A DNA stretch of 64,000 nt. Source: Bretschneidera sinensis (taxonomy: Eukaryota > Streptophyta > Magnoliopsida > Brassicales > Akaniaceae). Location of the stretch: contig CM043700.1 of the NCBI GenBank assembly GCA_023935145.1, positions 33,823,456 to 33,887,455 of the forward strand. Reading direction: 5' to 3'. Under the pieces are notes generated by a model that worked only from the letters and a program-made list of their open reading frames with translations, ran no database searches and was not told the DNA's origin. How positions within the stretch are numbered: position 1 is the first letter of the stretch; every line of letters starts with the position of its first letter. Of the stretch, positions 1-8,911 are shown in pieces. Made by a program: the position numbers and the translations under genes.

Positions 1-1403
1 AGTTTGGGTACAAAGAAATAATATTCATAATTAAATTGTATTTTAAAAAATGTTTAATTTCCATTAAAGATATTATTATAAGTTAAAAAATTAGTATAAA
101 TAACAACTTTTATAGTGTCAATAGCACCACCACTTCTTATTATAAAAAATCTATATACAAAAACATTCGATATGTTTCTTTTCATGGTAAATTGTAATTA
201 TATCTCTCAGGGTTTCATATACAAGTACAAATATATTTAATGGTTTATATAAACAATGAAAAATCTAACAAAATCAAATAAAATGATGGTATGACATCAC
301 GTTTTTTTTCTAGTTTAAATCATGAAATAATTTGAATTTTCAATCTTTTTTAACTAACGTTATTTCGAGTGCGTATGAGATTGTTATAACTGTAATTGTA
401 TTGATATAAAAAACGTTGTGAAGGTGATGGCGTGAAAAAAAAAATTATGAGAAGCTTTGTTGATAAAAATTAATATAGTGTTTGGTGAACTGTTGAAGTG
501 TTGTAATAAAATATTATCGTTTGGTAATTGTAAATTTAAAAGTATTGTGGAATTATAATATTACTAAAATTGACATGATATAAAAATTTGTACTTTTAAT
601 AATTTTTTCTTAAATAAAATGATATTTGTAATATTAGTAAATAAAAACAAAACGCAACGATCAACAACTTTATATTAATAAATTATTTATTAATAAATAA
701 TAACGTAAATTGATATAACAATAAAATCAAGTTAATGTAAATTGAAATCTCTATTTAATTTATCCACGGAAATGAGATTATAGTGCATGATACATTTCAT
801 TTTTCTAAGTTTAATTTAATTGCAAAGAACTAATTATAATTGTATTAATGGAATTTTCATTCTAGTACTCCGGAAATGATATAAAATTGAAGGAGGAAAG
901 CAAGAAAATCATAATCCTCAAAAAAGTATTTTGGGATAACCTGCTACCATAATATAGTTGTAACTATAGCTACTCTGAAATCTCAATGATCAGGTACATA
1001 CCATGATACTTTTTTTAGGCAAAATTATCATGACGCGTGTAATTTAATGAATCATTGAAAGTTCATGGCTCGTTTTCCTTGAGCAATTTTTCAACAGAGA
1101 CATCAGGTCGATCATGTTGTGGAGACAAACAAAGATCTCATCGTCAAAAGAAACCCAAAGATATCTACAGACCCAGGAAAAGAATATGGAGAGAGGGAGA
1201 TAGGGAGAGAACGCCGTCGCCGAGAGAAAATGCAGCACCTAAGAGAAGCCATTGCTCGCCTGAGAGAAAAGGGAAAGGCCTGGTCAAATCTTTCAAAGAC
1301 AAAGGTCGGTCCGTCTCTAACAGGATTACAATAAGATATGATCATAAGATTATAATGAGATAGGATTATAAGAGATTAAAATAAAATTACTTTAATATCA
1401 TGT
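1..1403. other. AT-rich intergenic DNA, no supported gene
   Basis: No coding signal of a known family was found. Short open frames at 1055-1363 (both strands) are rich in Arg, Lys and Glu and resemble no family I know. The purine-rich stretch at about 1130-1290 explains these frames better than protein coding does. The LINE remnant begins at its right edge. Confidence 0.5.
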
Positions 1404-3286
1404 TTGATCATACAATGGATTACTCATCGTTACTTCCCCGAACTGGTGTCTAATTCGTGGAAGGCATTCCCCAACAATCTTGATTGCTTTTTCCAATTAT
1501 TCATCAATAATGTTAGTTTGGAACAAAAAAAATGTTTTGGCAATGTCTTTCATAAGAAAAAACGTGTTTTGGTTAGACTTCATGGTGTTCAATCTGCTTT
1601 GTCTAATAACCAAAATATCTTCCTGGATAATCTAGAAACTTTTCTCATTGCTGAGTACCATAATATTCTGTGCCAGGAAGAAATCCTCTGGGCTATGAAG
1701 TCCAGAGTCTCCTGGCTGACTAAGGGAGATGCCAACATTGGCTTCTTTCACACATCCACAATCCATTTGCTGTAGGAAAAACACCATTTCGGGTCTCCTT
1801 AATGACAACCAATCTTGAATTTTTGAACCAAATGATATTCATGAAACTGTCTTAACCCATTTCGAATTTTGTTCTCCACTAGTTTTGATCATCATAAACT
1901 CACTTCTCCTACTGCACCTCAAAACATTCATTCTATTGATTTTTGTCTTCATTCAGACCTTTTTGTTTCCCCCTCCCTCGTAGAGATTAAGGCTAATCTC
2001 TTCTCCTTGAAAGCTAATAAAGCGTCTGGCACTGATGGCCTCCACTCGAGCCTTTTCCAAAGCTTTTGGGAGGACATTTGTCCCAACCTTTTCTTAGCTA
2101 TTAAAGAGTCATTCTCCTCCTGGAAAATCAATGTCGCTTGGAATGAAACACTCATTTGCTTAATTCCAAAATTTCAAGTCTCTGGACGGATTTCTCTATT
2201 CAAACCCATTGGCCTCTGCACTACTTCTTATAAGGTAGTTTCAAAAATTCTTGTCAGTAGAATTCGGCCCCATCTCAATAATCTCGTCAGTCCTTTACGA
2301 TCAAGTTTTGTGCCTGATCGTAAAATCACTGACAATGTCATAGTTGTCTAAGAATTAATGCACATATTAAATATAAAAAAGGCCTCGTGACCATCAAATT
2401 GGACCTTGAGAAAGCTTATGACCGTCTTAAATGGGGGTTCATTAAAGATATGCTTCAATTATTTAACTTTCCCAAAGAAAGAATTTCCCTTGTCATGTCT
2501 TGTATTTGTACCACCAAGCTTTCCTTCTTAATCAATGGAACCAAGACTGATACCATCCTCCCTTTTAGAGGGATTCGTCAGGGTGATCCTTTATCACCTT
2601 ACATTTTCATTCTTTGCATGGAATATTTGACTACCTTGATCCAAAATGAGTGTGATACCATCAACTGGAATCTTATCAAAGTGGTGAGAGATGGGTCCAA
2701 AATTTCACTCTTTTTGCTGATGATTGCTTTGCGGTGGCTAATGTAAAAAATTTGTGAGTTTATCTCTAAAGTTCTGAATGATTTCTGTAATATCTCTGGT
2801 CAACAAATCAATGAAGCCAAATCCAAAGTTCTCTCTCTTAACCTCAACACTGAGTACTGTGATAGTTTTGCAAACCTTCTCGGGTTCCAAAAAATGGAGA
2901 ATTTAGGGAAATACCTTAGTTTTCCTCTCTTTCATGCCAGACCAAATAAAAGAGACTTAAATTTTATCATTAACAAACTCAGAGACGGACTTGTTGGTTG
3001 GAAAACCAAATTTTTGTCCTTGACAGGAAGATCAACCTTGATTTCATTTTTCAAAGTAGTCCCTAATTACTTCATGCAATTTATCCATCTTCCTTTATCC
3101 ATTAGTGAAGAATTAGACAAAATTATCAAGAGTTTTCTATGGGGATCAACCCAAGAGAAAGGAAAAATTCATTTATGCAATTGGGACAAAGTCACCATAA
3201 CAAAGAAAAATGGGGGAATTGGATTAAAAAAAATGTAAACCGAAAAATCTTGCTTCAATAGCTAAGTTAAATGGGAGATGTAAGAA
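1404..3286 (+). pseudogene. LINE reverse transcriptase remnant
   Basis: The first open frame (1404-1775) carries the pre-RT linker with a SRVSWLTKGDANIGFFH motif, equivalent to the SRxxWLxxGDxNTxFFH signature of plant LINEs. The next frame (1869-2351) has NKASGTDGL and LIPK motifs (RT fingers), and 2387-2746 has LDLEKAYDRL and GIRQGDPLSPYIFILCME (palm). The catalytic FADD motif can be read at about 2709 only in another frame. 2894-3238 has LGKYLSFPL and LTGRSTLI, typical of the thumb region. At least four frame breaks or stops separate these blocks, so it cannot make an active enzyme. Confidence 0.9.
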
Positions 3287-3765
3287 ATTTGGGTCGGGTT
3301 GGGCATCCATGATGAGCGACCCGACCAACTCGATTAACTACAAACCGAAAGGCATGAAGAAACCATCTTTGAATAGATGCAACTTTTGGTTAAAGTCAAC
3401 TGCTCATAACCACCCTTCTTCTGACAGTATATATATTTATTTCCAGGGAAAAAATGATTGTTCGAAAATCTAATTTTTAGAGAGAGAAATAGACTTTAAA
3501 AAGAGAAGTTTTCATCTTTTTTTTTAAAGAGATATAAAAGTTTTTGAATTGTAACAAAAATGTGATTTCTTTCGTTGTGATTTCATGTCTAACCTCCGAC
3601 GAAATTGAAGCCTAAAAAACAAAAGAAAAGTCTAAATACTAAAAGAATTCTAGTCGAATCGGTAGTACCCACTGCGAAACTCTTTTACATGAGACTTCTC
3701 AAATAGCAAACAGCCTTTTGGCCTCTTGCCTTTTGCCTTTTGCCTTTTGCCTTGTCTCTAAATAC
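3287..3765. other. Unidentified insertion within the LINE
   Basis: LINE coding similarity stops near 3286 and resumes near 3766 with the FWNDNWLP zinc-finger-like region. The roughly 480 bp between does not code and matches no element I recognise. It ends in a short tandem array of a CTTTTGC heptamer at about 3722-3753. Boundaries are estimated from where LINE similarity stops. Confidence 0.5.
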
Positions 3766-4262
3766 ATCCAAACTCTTATAAGGAGAGGAACTCTCGAGAT
3801 GAACAAGTTACCCATTAACAAGAAAAGCATCAAGAGAGGCTGGGACACTGTTGGAAAATGTCTCAAATGGACTGTTAGAAATGTCTCTGCCATTAACTTT
3901 TGGAATGATAATTGGCTTCCCTATGGTCATTTGAGAAACATCATTTCTGGCCCTCTTTCCATAAATGAAGACCATTTAATTGTCAAAGATCTCTGGAATG
4001 ACACAAACTGTTGGAATCTTGAGAATATCTCTTTTGATCTGCCCTAACTTATCTCTGGCTACATCTTCTCTGTCCCTGTCCAAATGGCCAGCAACTCTAC
4101 TTATCAATTGATCTGGGGAGCCTCTGAAAATGGAGACTTTAGTACTAAATCTGCCGACTCCTTGTCGTCAGGGGAAGACACTTCTCCTTCTTCCTCCTTT
4201 AGCTGTATTTGGTTCCAAATCTAATCTTAAAAATATAAATATCATTGATGAAGATCTTTGTT
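3766..4262 (+). pseudogene. LINE zinc-finger-like region (zf-RVT) remnant, left half
   Basis: An open frame to 4047 contains KRGWDTVGKCLKWTVRN followed by FWNDNWLP, the signature of the zf-RVT region at the C terminus of plant LINE pol proteins. The same protein region continues across the nested element at 7471. A stop is present at 4045-4047, so it is not functional. Confidence 0.8.
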
Positions 4263-4267
4263 TAATG
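4263..4267. repeat. Target-site duplication (TAATG), left copy
   Basis: TAATG immediately precedes the TG of the left LTR. The same five bases follow the CA of the right LTR at 7466-7470. A perfect 5-bp duplication is normal for copia-type integration and fixes the element's ends. Confidence 0.93.
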
Positions 4268-4674
4268 TGTTAGTTTTAAGGAATGAAAGAACAAGAATTT
4301 TTTCTTAGGACAAGGAGAGAATGGAGGAAGATACACACAAAAAATGTAATCTGGAATTCTAACTTGCTGAATTCATTTATCATAATGCATAAGCTTACAT
4401 TATATAACAAGCTGTAAAGTAAAGCTGCAGAAAAATAAACAAAAAACAAATGCACATGGTACAGCACAAACATGGTAGTAATGCAGAAAACATAGAGTAG
4501 TGGTGCAGCATCTAACAAGTAGTTGTACAGCTGCACACATGAGGTAGTATGGGCAGAGAACATGGTAGCAATTCAGAAAACATAGAGTAGTGGTGTAGCA
4601 TCTAACAAGGAGTAGTGGTACAGCTGCACACATGGGCAGAGTGGTGCAGCAGCACCTGATGCAAATCACCAACA
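4268..4674 (-). repeat. 3' LTR of the copia-type element
   Basis: 407 bp, matching 7059-7465 by eye without a difference. In element sense it starts TGTTGGTGATTTGC and ends AACTAACA. It contains an internal direct repeat of about 90 bp (units starting near 4471 and 4561 on the + strand). Small open frames inside it repeat in both LTRs and are not genes. Confidence 0.95.
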
Positions 4675-4683
4675 CTCCTCCTT
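4675..4683 (-). other. Polypurine tract
   Basis: In element sense AAGGAGGAG lies directly before the 3' LTR, the expected position for the plus-strand primer of reverse transcription. Confidence 0.8.
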
Positions 4684-4719
4684 GCATTAGGAGCTGCAAA
4701 CTCCATGTCTCTGCCTAAG

Positions 4720-5402
4720 AAGCTCTCTCAGCCTTGCCACCTCAACTTGTCTCTTTGCTTGTTCTGCAATCTCTGAAAGTTCCCTGTAGCTATTCTTATC
4801 ATTGAAAAAAAATTGCTGGTTTCAGGTGGTTGAAGACCATGTAGGTTTCTTTGTGCAGCAGCCCATTATGCTTCTCTCTCATTTTTGCCATAGTCTTTCT
4901 TAGAGGTAAACACGGTCCTGCTCTCTAGGAGATTATCCCACGCCTTCCCACTCAGCATATAGTAGTTTGCAAATTTGAGCAAGTAAAGTGGGATATATGT
5001 TACCACACTATAAAACCAGATTACTCTGGCCCATCCCCAGCCACAGCCCTTTATACGAGCAAAACCCCATTTTGCATAAACTGCTATTAAAGTGCCTACC
5101 AGCTGTGCTCTTATGAAAGCACCAACTAACAGACCTGGATGCTCAATGAAGGACCAGCTGCGAGACCTTGTAACAAAAATAAGGGCCTGGCTCACAATAC
5201 TGACTTGCAGATATAAAGCTGCCATCATTTGCTCATTATGATTCCTTAGTGCTTTAACACCAAATTTGTCTGTGAAGAAGTTGGTGTCTATCATTGCCCA
5301 AAAGAATAAAACAGTCATTAGCACCAAGTAACCTCCAAGCACAATACCAGTAGAGAAAATCTTCTTCAGTTTCCAGCTGTCAGGCAGTGGAGATGGCTTC
5401 AC
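4720..5402 (-). other. Captured host segment: plasma-membrane H+-ATPase M7-M10 and start of the regulatory domain
   Basis: From about 5402 the frame becomes a plant P3A H+-ATPase: [28 protein letters not shown] (M7), [20 protein letters not shown] (M8), [16 protein letters not shown] (after M9), GKAWDNLLE and [11 protein letters not shown]. After the stop at 4866, similarity continues in the same frame ([11 protein letters not shown]), then, past an eight-base A-run on the + strand (4805-4812), in another frame ([22 protein letters not shown]) to about 4720. About 680 bp of coding sequence is present with no intron, suggesting capture from spliced RNA. Compared with remembered family sequence, there is one residue missing in M9 and Arg in M9 and M10, so pump function is not expected. 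The stop lies where the family has Gln, one C-to-T change. Confidence 0.93.
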
Positions 5403-7016
5403 TTGATCCAAATTTTCAATCTTTTGGAGCATTGCAGGTTTTGCAGGAGAAACATGATCTGAGACCCCCACTGGAACATCACCAGATTCTTTCTCCTCTG
5501 CAAATGCACCATACACATCTGTTGCCTTCTCCAGCCTTTCTTCATCTTCTGGTGAATATGATGATCCACCTGAAGATGATAAGAGCATGAGATCTGAGTA
5601 ACTGAGTTCGTATAGCTCTAGGATCTCTGCTTCTTCCATGTTTCTGGCCCTTTCTTGGTCACTATCCGACTCCTCCTTAAGTGGGTTAAGTGTGAAGCTC
5701 TTTCCTCTCATCTTGATGTTGAACATCTCTTGACCAGATGCATCTTTTATCAGGCAGTAATTGTCTTCAAAATGTACTTTGAAGCCTTTCTCTATCAACT
5801 GACCAACACTTAACAGATTTTGGTCAATTTCTGGAACATAGAGAACATTAGAGATAAGTTTTGTACCTGAACAACTTGCAATTGCAATGGTTCCTTTTCC
5901 CTTGACTGCTATATGTTGTCCATTGCCAATTCTGACTTTTGAAGTCTCCGTGCTTCTTAATTCCTTGAACAGCTCCTTGTCATGTGTCATATGGTTAGTG
6001 CAACCACTATCAATTAACCAGCTCTTACTTGAATCATTGCCTGAGAAGCAAGTAGCAACAAAGAGCTGATCCTCCTCCTCTTGATCAGCAACTTGAGCAT
6101 CTGCTTCTTGCTGCTGATTTTTGCTTTTGCAAATCACAGCTTCATGACCTTGTTGGTTACACTTGCTGCATTTTGCATCAGGTCTCCTCCAGCATTTGAA
6201 AGGAGGATGACCCTTTCTGCCACAATGTTGGCATGGAGGATGATTTCCCTTCGTACCTCCAGTCTTGTTCTTGTTGGTGTTTGCTGTAGCATCGCCACTT
6301 GCAACAAAAATCTTTTTGTTCTTCTTCCTCATTTTCCAACCTTCTTGATGCTTGACTAGAAGTGCTCCTTCAACGACTCCTTCTTGCCTCATGACCTTTC
6401 TTTGCTCTTGTGCTTGTAAAGCATTTACGAGCTCTGCCAAGGTAATCTTGGACAGATCCTTGGTGTTCTCCAAGGTTGTAATGGTTGCCTCAAATTTTTC
6501 AGGCACCGTTACTAGGATTTTTTGGACAATCCTCGAGTTGGGTAGATCAGAACCAAGCAGTTTTACCTTATTGGCAATGCTTAGAAGTTTTTCAGAATAC
6601 TCTTTAATGGTTTCTGATTCCTTCATTTTCTGCAGTTCAAAATCTCTGATCAAATTCAGCACTTGCATTCCTCTGATCCTCTCATTTCCTTCATACTCTT
6701 TTTTGAGATAATCCCATATTGCTTTTGCTGATTTGAGTGACATGACTGGGGTGAAGATAGTCGAAGAGACGCCAGCAAACAAACAGGCTTTTGCTTTTGA
6801 CTTCCTTGTTTTTCTGTCCTTGTGATTCTTGATCTGGGCCATTGTGGGGTTGTTTGGCAGAAGAGGAACTTCGTAGTCCTCTTCTACAGCTTCCCAAAGA
6901 TCCATTGCATCTAGATAGGTCTCCATTCTCACAGCCCAAATTTGATAGTTGTCTCCATCAAAAACTGGTGGAGCCATTGATGAAAAACTGGATTCTCCTT
7001 CCATTAGAACACTCAA
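4866..7016 (-). CDS. Gag-protease polyprotein fused in frame to an H+-ATPase fragment (716 aa)
   Basis: Residues 1 to about 220 form a copia-type Gag ([18 protein letters not shown] near the start; [15 protein letters not shown] near 110). Two CX2CX4HX4C zinc knuckles follow at about 265-300 ([14 protein letters not shown] and [14 protein letters not shown]). The protease region starts near 335 with [12 protein letters not shown], containing the catalytic D-S-G, followed by [17 protein letters not shown]. Residues about 430-538 are acidic and Ser-rich with no Gag-Pol likeness. Residues 539-716 are H+-ATPase with four membrane segments. The start Met at 7014-7016 lies about 30 bases inside the primer-binding site, as expected for an LTR element. 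The frame is open throughout, unusual for plant retroelement DNA, and fits the identical LTRs. If translated uncut, it would be a Gag-protease protein with a membrane anchor; whether protein is made is unknown. Confidence 0.93.
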   Translation of the reverse strand: MSVLMEGESSFSSMAPPVFDGDNYQIWAVRMETYLDAMDLWEAVEEDYEVPLLPNNPTMAQIKNHKDRKTRKSKAKACLFAGVSSTIFTPVMSLKSAKAIWDYLKKEYEGNERIRGMQVLNLIRDFELQKMKESETIKEYSEKLLSIANKVKLLGSDLPNSRIVQKILVTVPEKFEATITTLENTKDLSKITLAELVNALQAQEQRKVMRQEGVVEGALLVKHQEGWKMRKKNKKIFVASGDATANTNKNKTGGTKGNHPPCQHCGRKGHPPFKCWRRPDAKCSKCNQQGHEAVICKSKNQQQEADAQVADQEEEDQLFVATCFSGNDSSKSWLIDSGCTNHMTHDKELFKELRSTETSKVRIGNGQHIAVKGKGTIAIASCSGTKLISNVLYVPEIDQNLLSVGQLIEKGFKVHFEDNYCLIKDASGQEMFNIKMRGKSFTLNPLKEESDSDQERARNMEEAEILELYELSYSDLMLLSSSGGSSYSPEDEERLEKATDVYGAFAEEKESGDVPVGVSDHVSPAKPAMLQKIENLDQVKPSPLPDSWKLKKIFSTGIVLGGYLVLMTVLFFWAMIDTNFFTDKFGVKALRNHNEQMMAALYLQVSIVSQALIFVTRSRSWSFIEHPGLLVGAFIRAQLVGTLIAVYAKWGFARIKGCGWGWARVIWFYSVVTYIPLYLLKFANYYMLSGKAWDNLLESRTVFTSKKDYGKNEREA

Positions 7017-7044
7017 ATGAACTCACAGATCCCTCAAGAATATA

Positions 7045-7056
7045 GCTCTGATACCA
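7045..7056 (-). other. Primer-binding site, initiator Met-tRNA type
   Basis: In element sense TGGTATCAGAGC starts two bases after the 5' LTR. This is the standard copia-type site complementary to the 3' end of plant initiator methionine tRNA. It fixes the element's orientation as - strand. Confidence 0.95.
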
Positions 7057-7058
7057 AT

Positions 7059-7465
7059 TGTTAGTTTTAAGGAATGAAAGAACAAGAATTTTTTCTTAGG
7101 ACAAGGAGAGAATGGAGGAAGATACACACAAAAAATGTAATCTGGAATTCTAACTTGCTGAATTCATTTATCATAATGCATAAGCTTACATTATATAACA
7201 AGCTGTAAAGTAAAGCTGCAGAAAAATAAACAAAAAACAAATGCACATGGTACAGCACAAACATGGTAGTAATGCAGAAAACATAGAGTAGTGGTGCAGC
7301 ATCTAACAAGTAGTTGTACAGCTGCACACATGAGGTAGTATGGGCAGAGAACATGGTAGCAATTCAGAAAACATAGAGTAGTGGTGTAGCATCTAACAAG
7401 GAGTAGTGGTACAGCTGCACACATGGGCAGAGTGGTGCAGCAGCACCTGATGCAAATCACCAACA
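7059..7465 (-). repeat. 5' LTR of the copia-type element
   Basis: 407 bp, apparently identical to 4268-4674. As the upstream LTR on the - strand it should hold the promoter that drives the fusion frame. The 5-bp duplication TAATG (7466-7470) follows directly on the + strand. Confidence 0.95.
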
Positions 7466-7470
7466 TAATG

Positions 7471-8372
7471 TGCCAAAACTCTGAATCGGCACTTCACATA
7501 TTTCTTGAATGCTCTTGGGCTAAGTATTTTTGGTCTTGTTGGGATGTGCCTTTCACCTGCCCCAATTTTTTTCCATGGACTTACCTAACTGGTTGAAATC
7601 TAACTCTACTCTTAAGGACCAGACCAGCTTCTCTATCCCTTGGAATGCCCTTTTTCTTGCTTCCATTTCGACCTTTCTGGGTCTACAGACACAGACGAGC
7701 CTTTGATAGCATCCACAACAACCTTTCAGTGCTAAGTTCAAGGCAATTGAATTCATTCATGTTGGCCTCCCTCACTCCAGTAAAAAAGGAATAATTTCAA
7801 ATCCGTATTAAATGGCTGACACCCAAAAGAAATTTGATCATGCTAAATTCAGATGGGTCTTCTAGGGGCAACCCGAAAATTGCTGAGGCTAGGTGTGTCT
7901 TGCGTAATGAGACTGGGGCTTGGGTGAAAGGTTGTGCCAGGACCGTGGGTCTTGCTGACAGCCTCACTGAAGAATTTTTGGGGCTTTGTGATGGCCTTAT
8001 TATGGCCAATGATCTTAATATTTCTCGCTTCCATGTCATTGTGGATGCCCAATGTATTATTTAGCTTCTTAAAAGTGCTGAAACAGAGAACCACCCTAAT
8101 GACAATGATAAACAATTGCAGGTCATTACTCGAGTCCTTTGACCACTACAAGATTGGGCATTGTTATCGTGAAGCCAATATTGTCGCTGATGCTCTTGCA
8201 AAAATGGGAAGCGACTTTGTTTCTCCATCTCCTGTGTTTTGAAGAACCTCCCAGTGATGTATTGGACTTTTATTTGTGTAACCTTTGGGGGTTATGCCTC
8301 CAACAAGTACTTTAATTAGTTCTCATATATCGCCTTATTTACTTTATAAAGTAACTCCCTTTGAATAAAAAA
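7471..8372 (+). pseudogene. LINE zinc-finger tail and RNase H remnant, right half
   Basis: Continues the LINE after the nested element: a Cys/His-rich tail near 7471-7560, then an RNase H-like (RVT_3) domain from about 7834. Motifs are LNSDGSSRGNPKIAEA at the start, FHVIVDAQCII in the middle and HCYREANIVADALAKMGSDF at the end, the last in a different frame. A stop at 8062-8064 and a frame shift near 8140 inactivate it. The RNase H placement identifies the plant LINE clade that carries this domain at the C terminus. Confidence 0.85.
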
Positions 8373-8911
8373 AGGTATCAATTTACATTCCTTTGGTTAT
8401 AACCCCCTAAAGTGCAAGGATTTACCACAAATATCTGAAGAGCTTTCAATGGCAGGCAAATCCCAGAATTGCTTTTTTGAAAGAACAAAAAGCGCAACCA
8501 CAGCTCATTGTAAATCAAAATATTAACATTCATTCTGTCAAAAAAACAAATATTAACATCATTCTATTTTTCGACTTGACATTGTTGAGGAATTAAGAGG
8601 AAAAAAAAGGGACTAAAAGCTTTCGCAAGTGTAAGAAATGAACATGTAATTACCTTGTAAAAGAAAATGCCATGCACAAGTGTTCATTTTTGGGGGGCAA
8701 ATCAATGAAGTGCCTAAAGACAAAACCTATTGCCATTTCCATTTCCTCGAACTTAATCTCCAAATTAGCTCTCTCACTCATCAGAGATCATTAAGTTTGG
8801 AAGCATGGCATTCATGAGGTGGTGGCAACAACCCTCTCCTACCCTTTTTCTTCTTCTTTTTTCCTTACCTACAAAAGCTACTTTGTATTTGTAATTTTGT
8901 ACTTATCTTTC
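8373..8911. other. Intergenic DNA and 3' flank of the receptor kinase gene
   Basis: No coding similarity. The part nearest 8911 should hold the 3' UTR of the - strand receptor kinase. No poly(A) signal was assigned. Confidence 0.5.

Larger units (their letters stand above)
4268..7465 (-). mobile_element. Young copia-type LTR retroelement carrying a captured plasma-membrane H+-ATPase segment
   Basis: A complete 3198-bp element on the - strand inside the LINE. It has two 407-bp LTRs (4268-4674 and 7059-7465) that look identical base for base, TG...CA termini, a TAATG target duplication, an initiator-Met-tRNA primer-binding site and a polypurine tract. Its 2384-bp interior holds one long frame: Gag, two zinc knuckles, protease, an unidentified acidic region, then a host H+-ATPase fragment. 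There is no integrase, reverse transcriptase or RNase H, and no room for them, so it must have moved with enzymes supplied by another element. Maize Bs1, also about 3.2 kb, also Gag-protease only, also carrying H+-ATPase sequence, is the known parallel. Identical LTRs imply a recent insertion. Confidence 0.95.
1404..8372 (+). mobile_element. Decayed LINE (non-LTR retrotransposon), split by a nested LTR element
   Basis: Reading 5' to 3' on the + strand, this stretch holds a LINE linker region, reverse transcriptase, RT zinc-finger-like C-terminal region and a plant-type RNase H, in LINE order and all broken by stops and frame shifts. No APE endonuclease was recognised, so the copy appears truncated at its 5' end. 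It is interrupted twice: by about 480 bp of unrelated DNA near 3287-3765, and by the complete LTR element at 4268-7465. A short A-run near 8365 may be the remains of its tail. I could not find a target duplication for the LINE, so both ends are approximate. Confidence 0.85.

Noticed and set aside
1055..1363. Basic 102-codon frame
   Set aside because: Low-complexity Arg/Lys/Glu composition, overlapping frames on both strands, no family likeness or splice context.
4276..4699. Cys- and Leu-rich - strand frames repeated at 7067-7466
   Set aside because: They lie inside the two LTRs, are identical because the LTRs are, and have no domain. By-product of a repeat.
4866..5402. A real, host-owned H+-ATPase gene at this locus
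   Set aside because: The segment lies between LTRs, in frame with protease, without introns or the rest of the pump.
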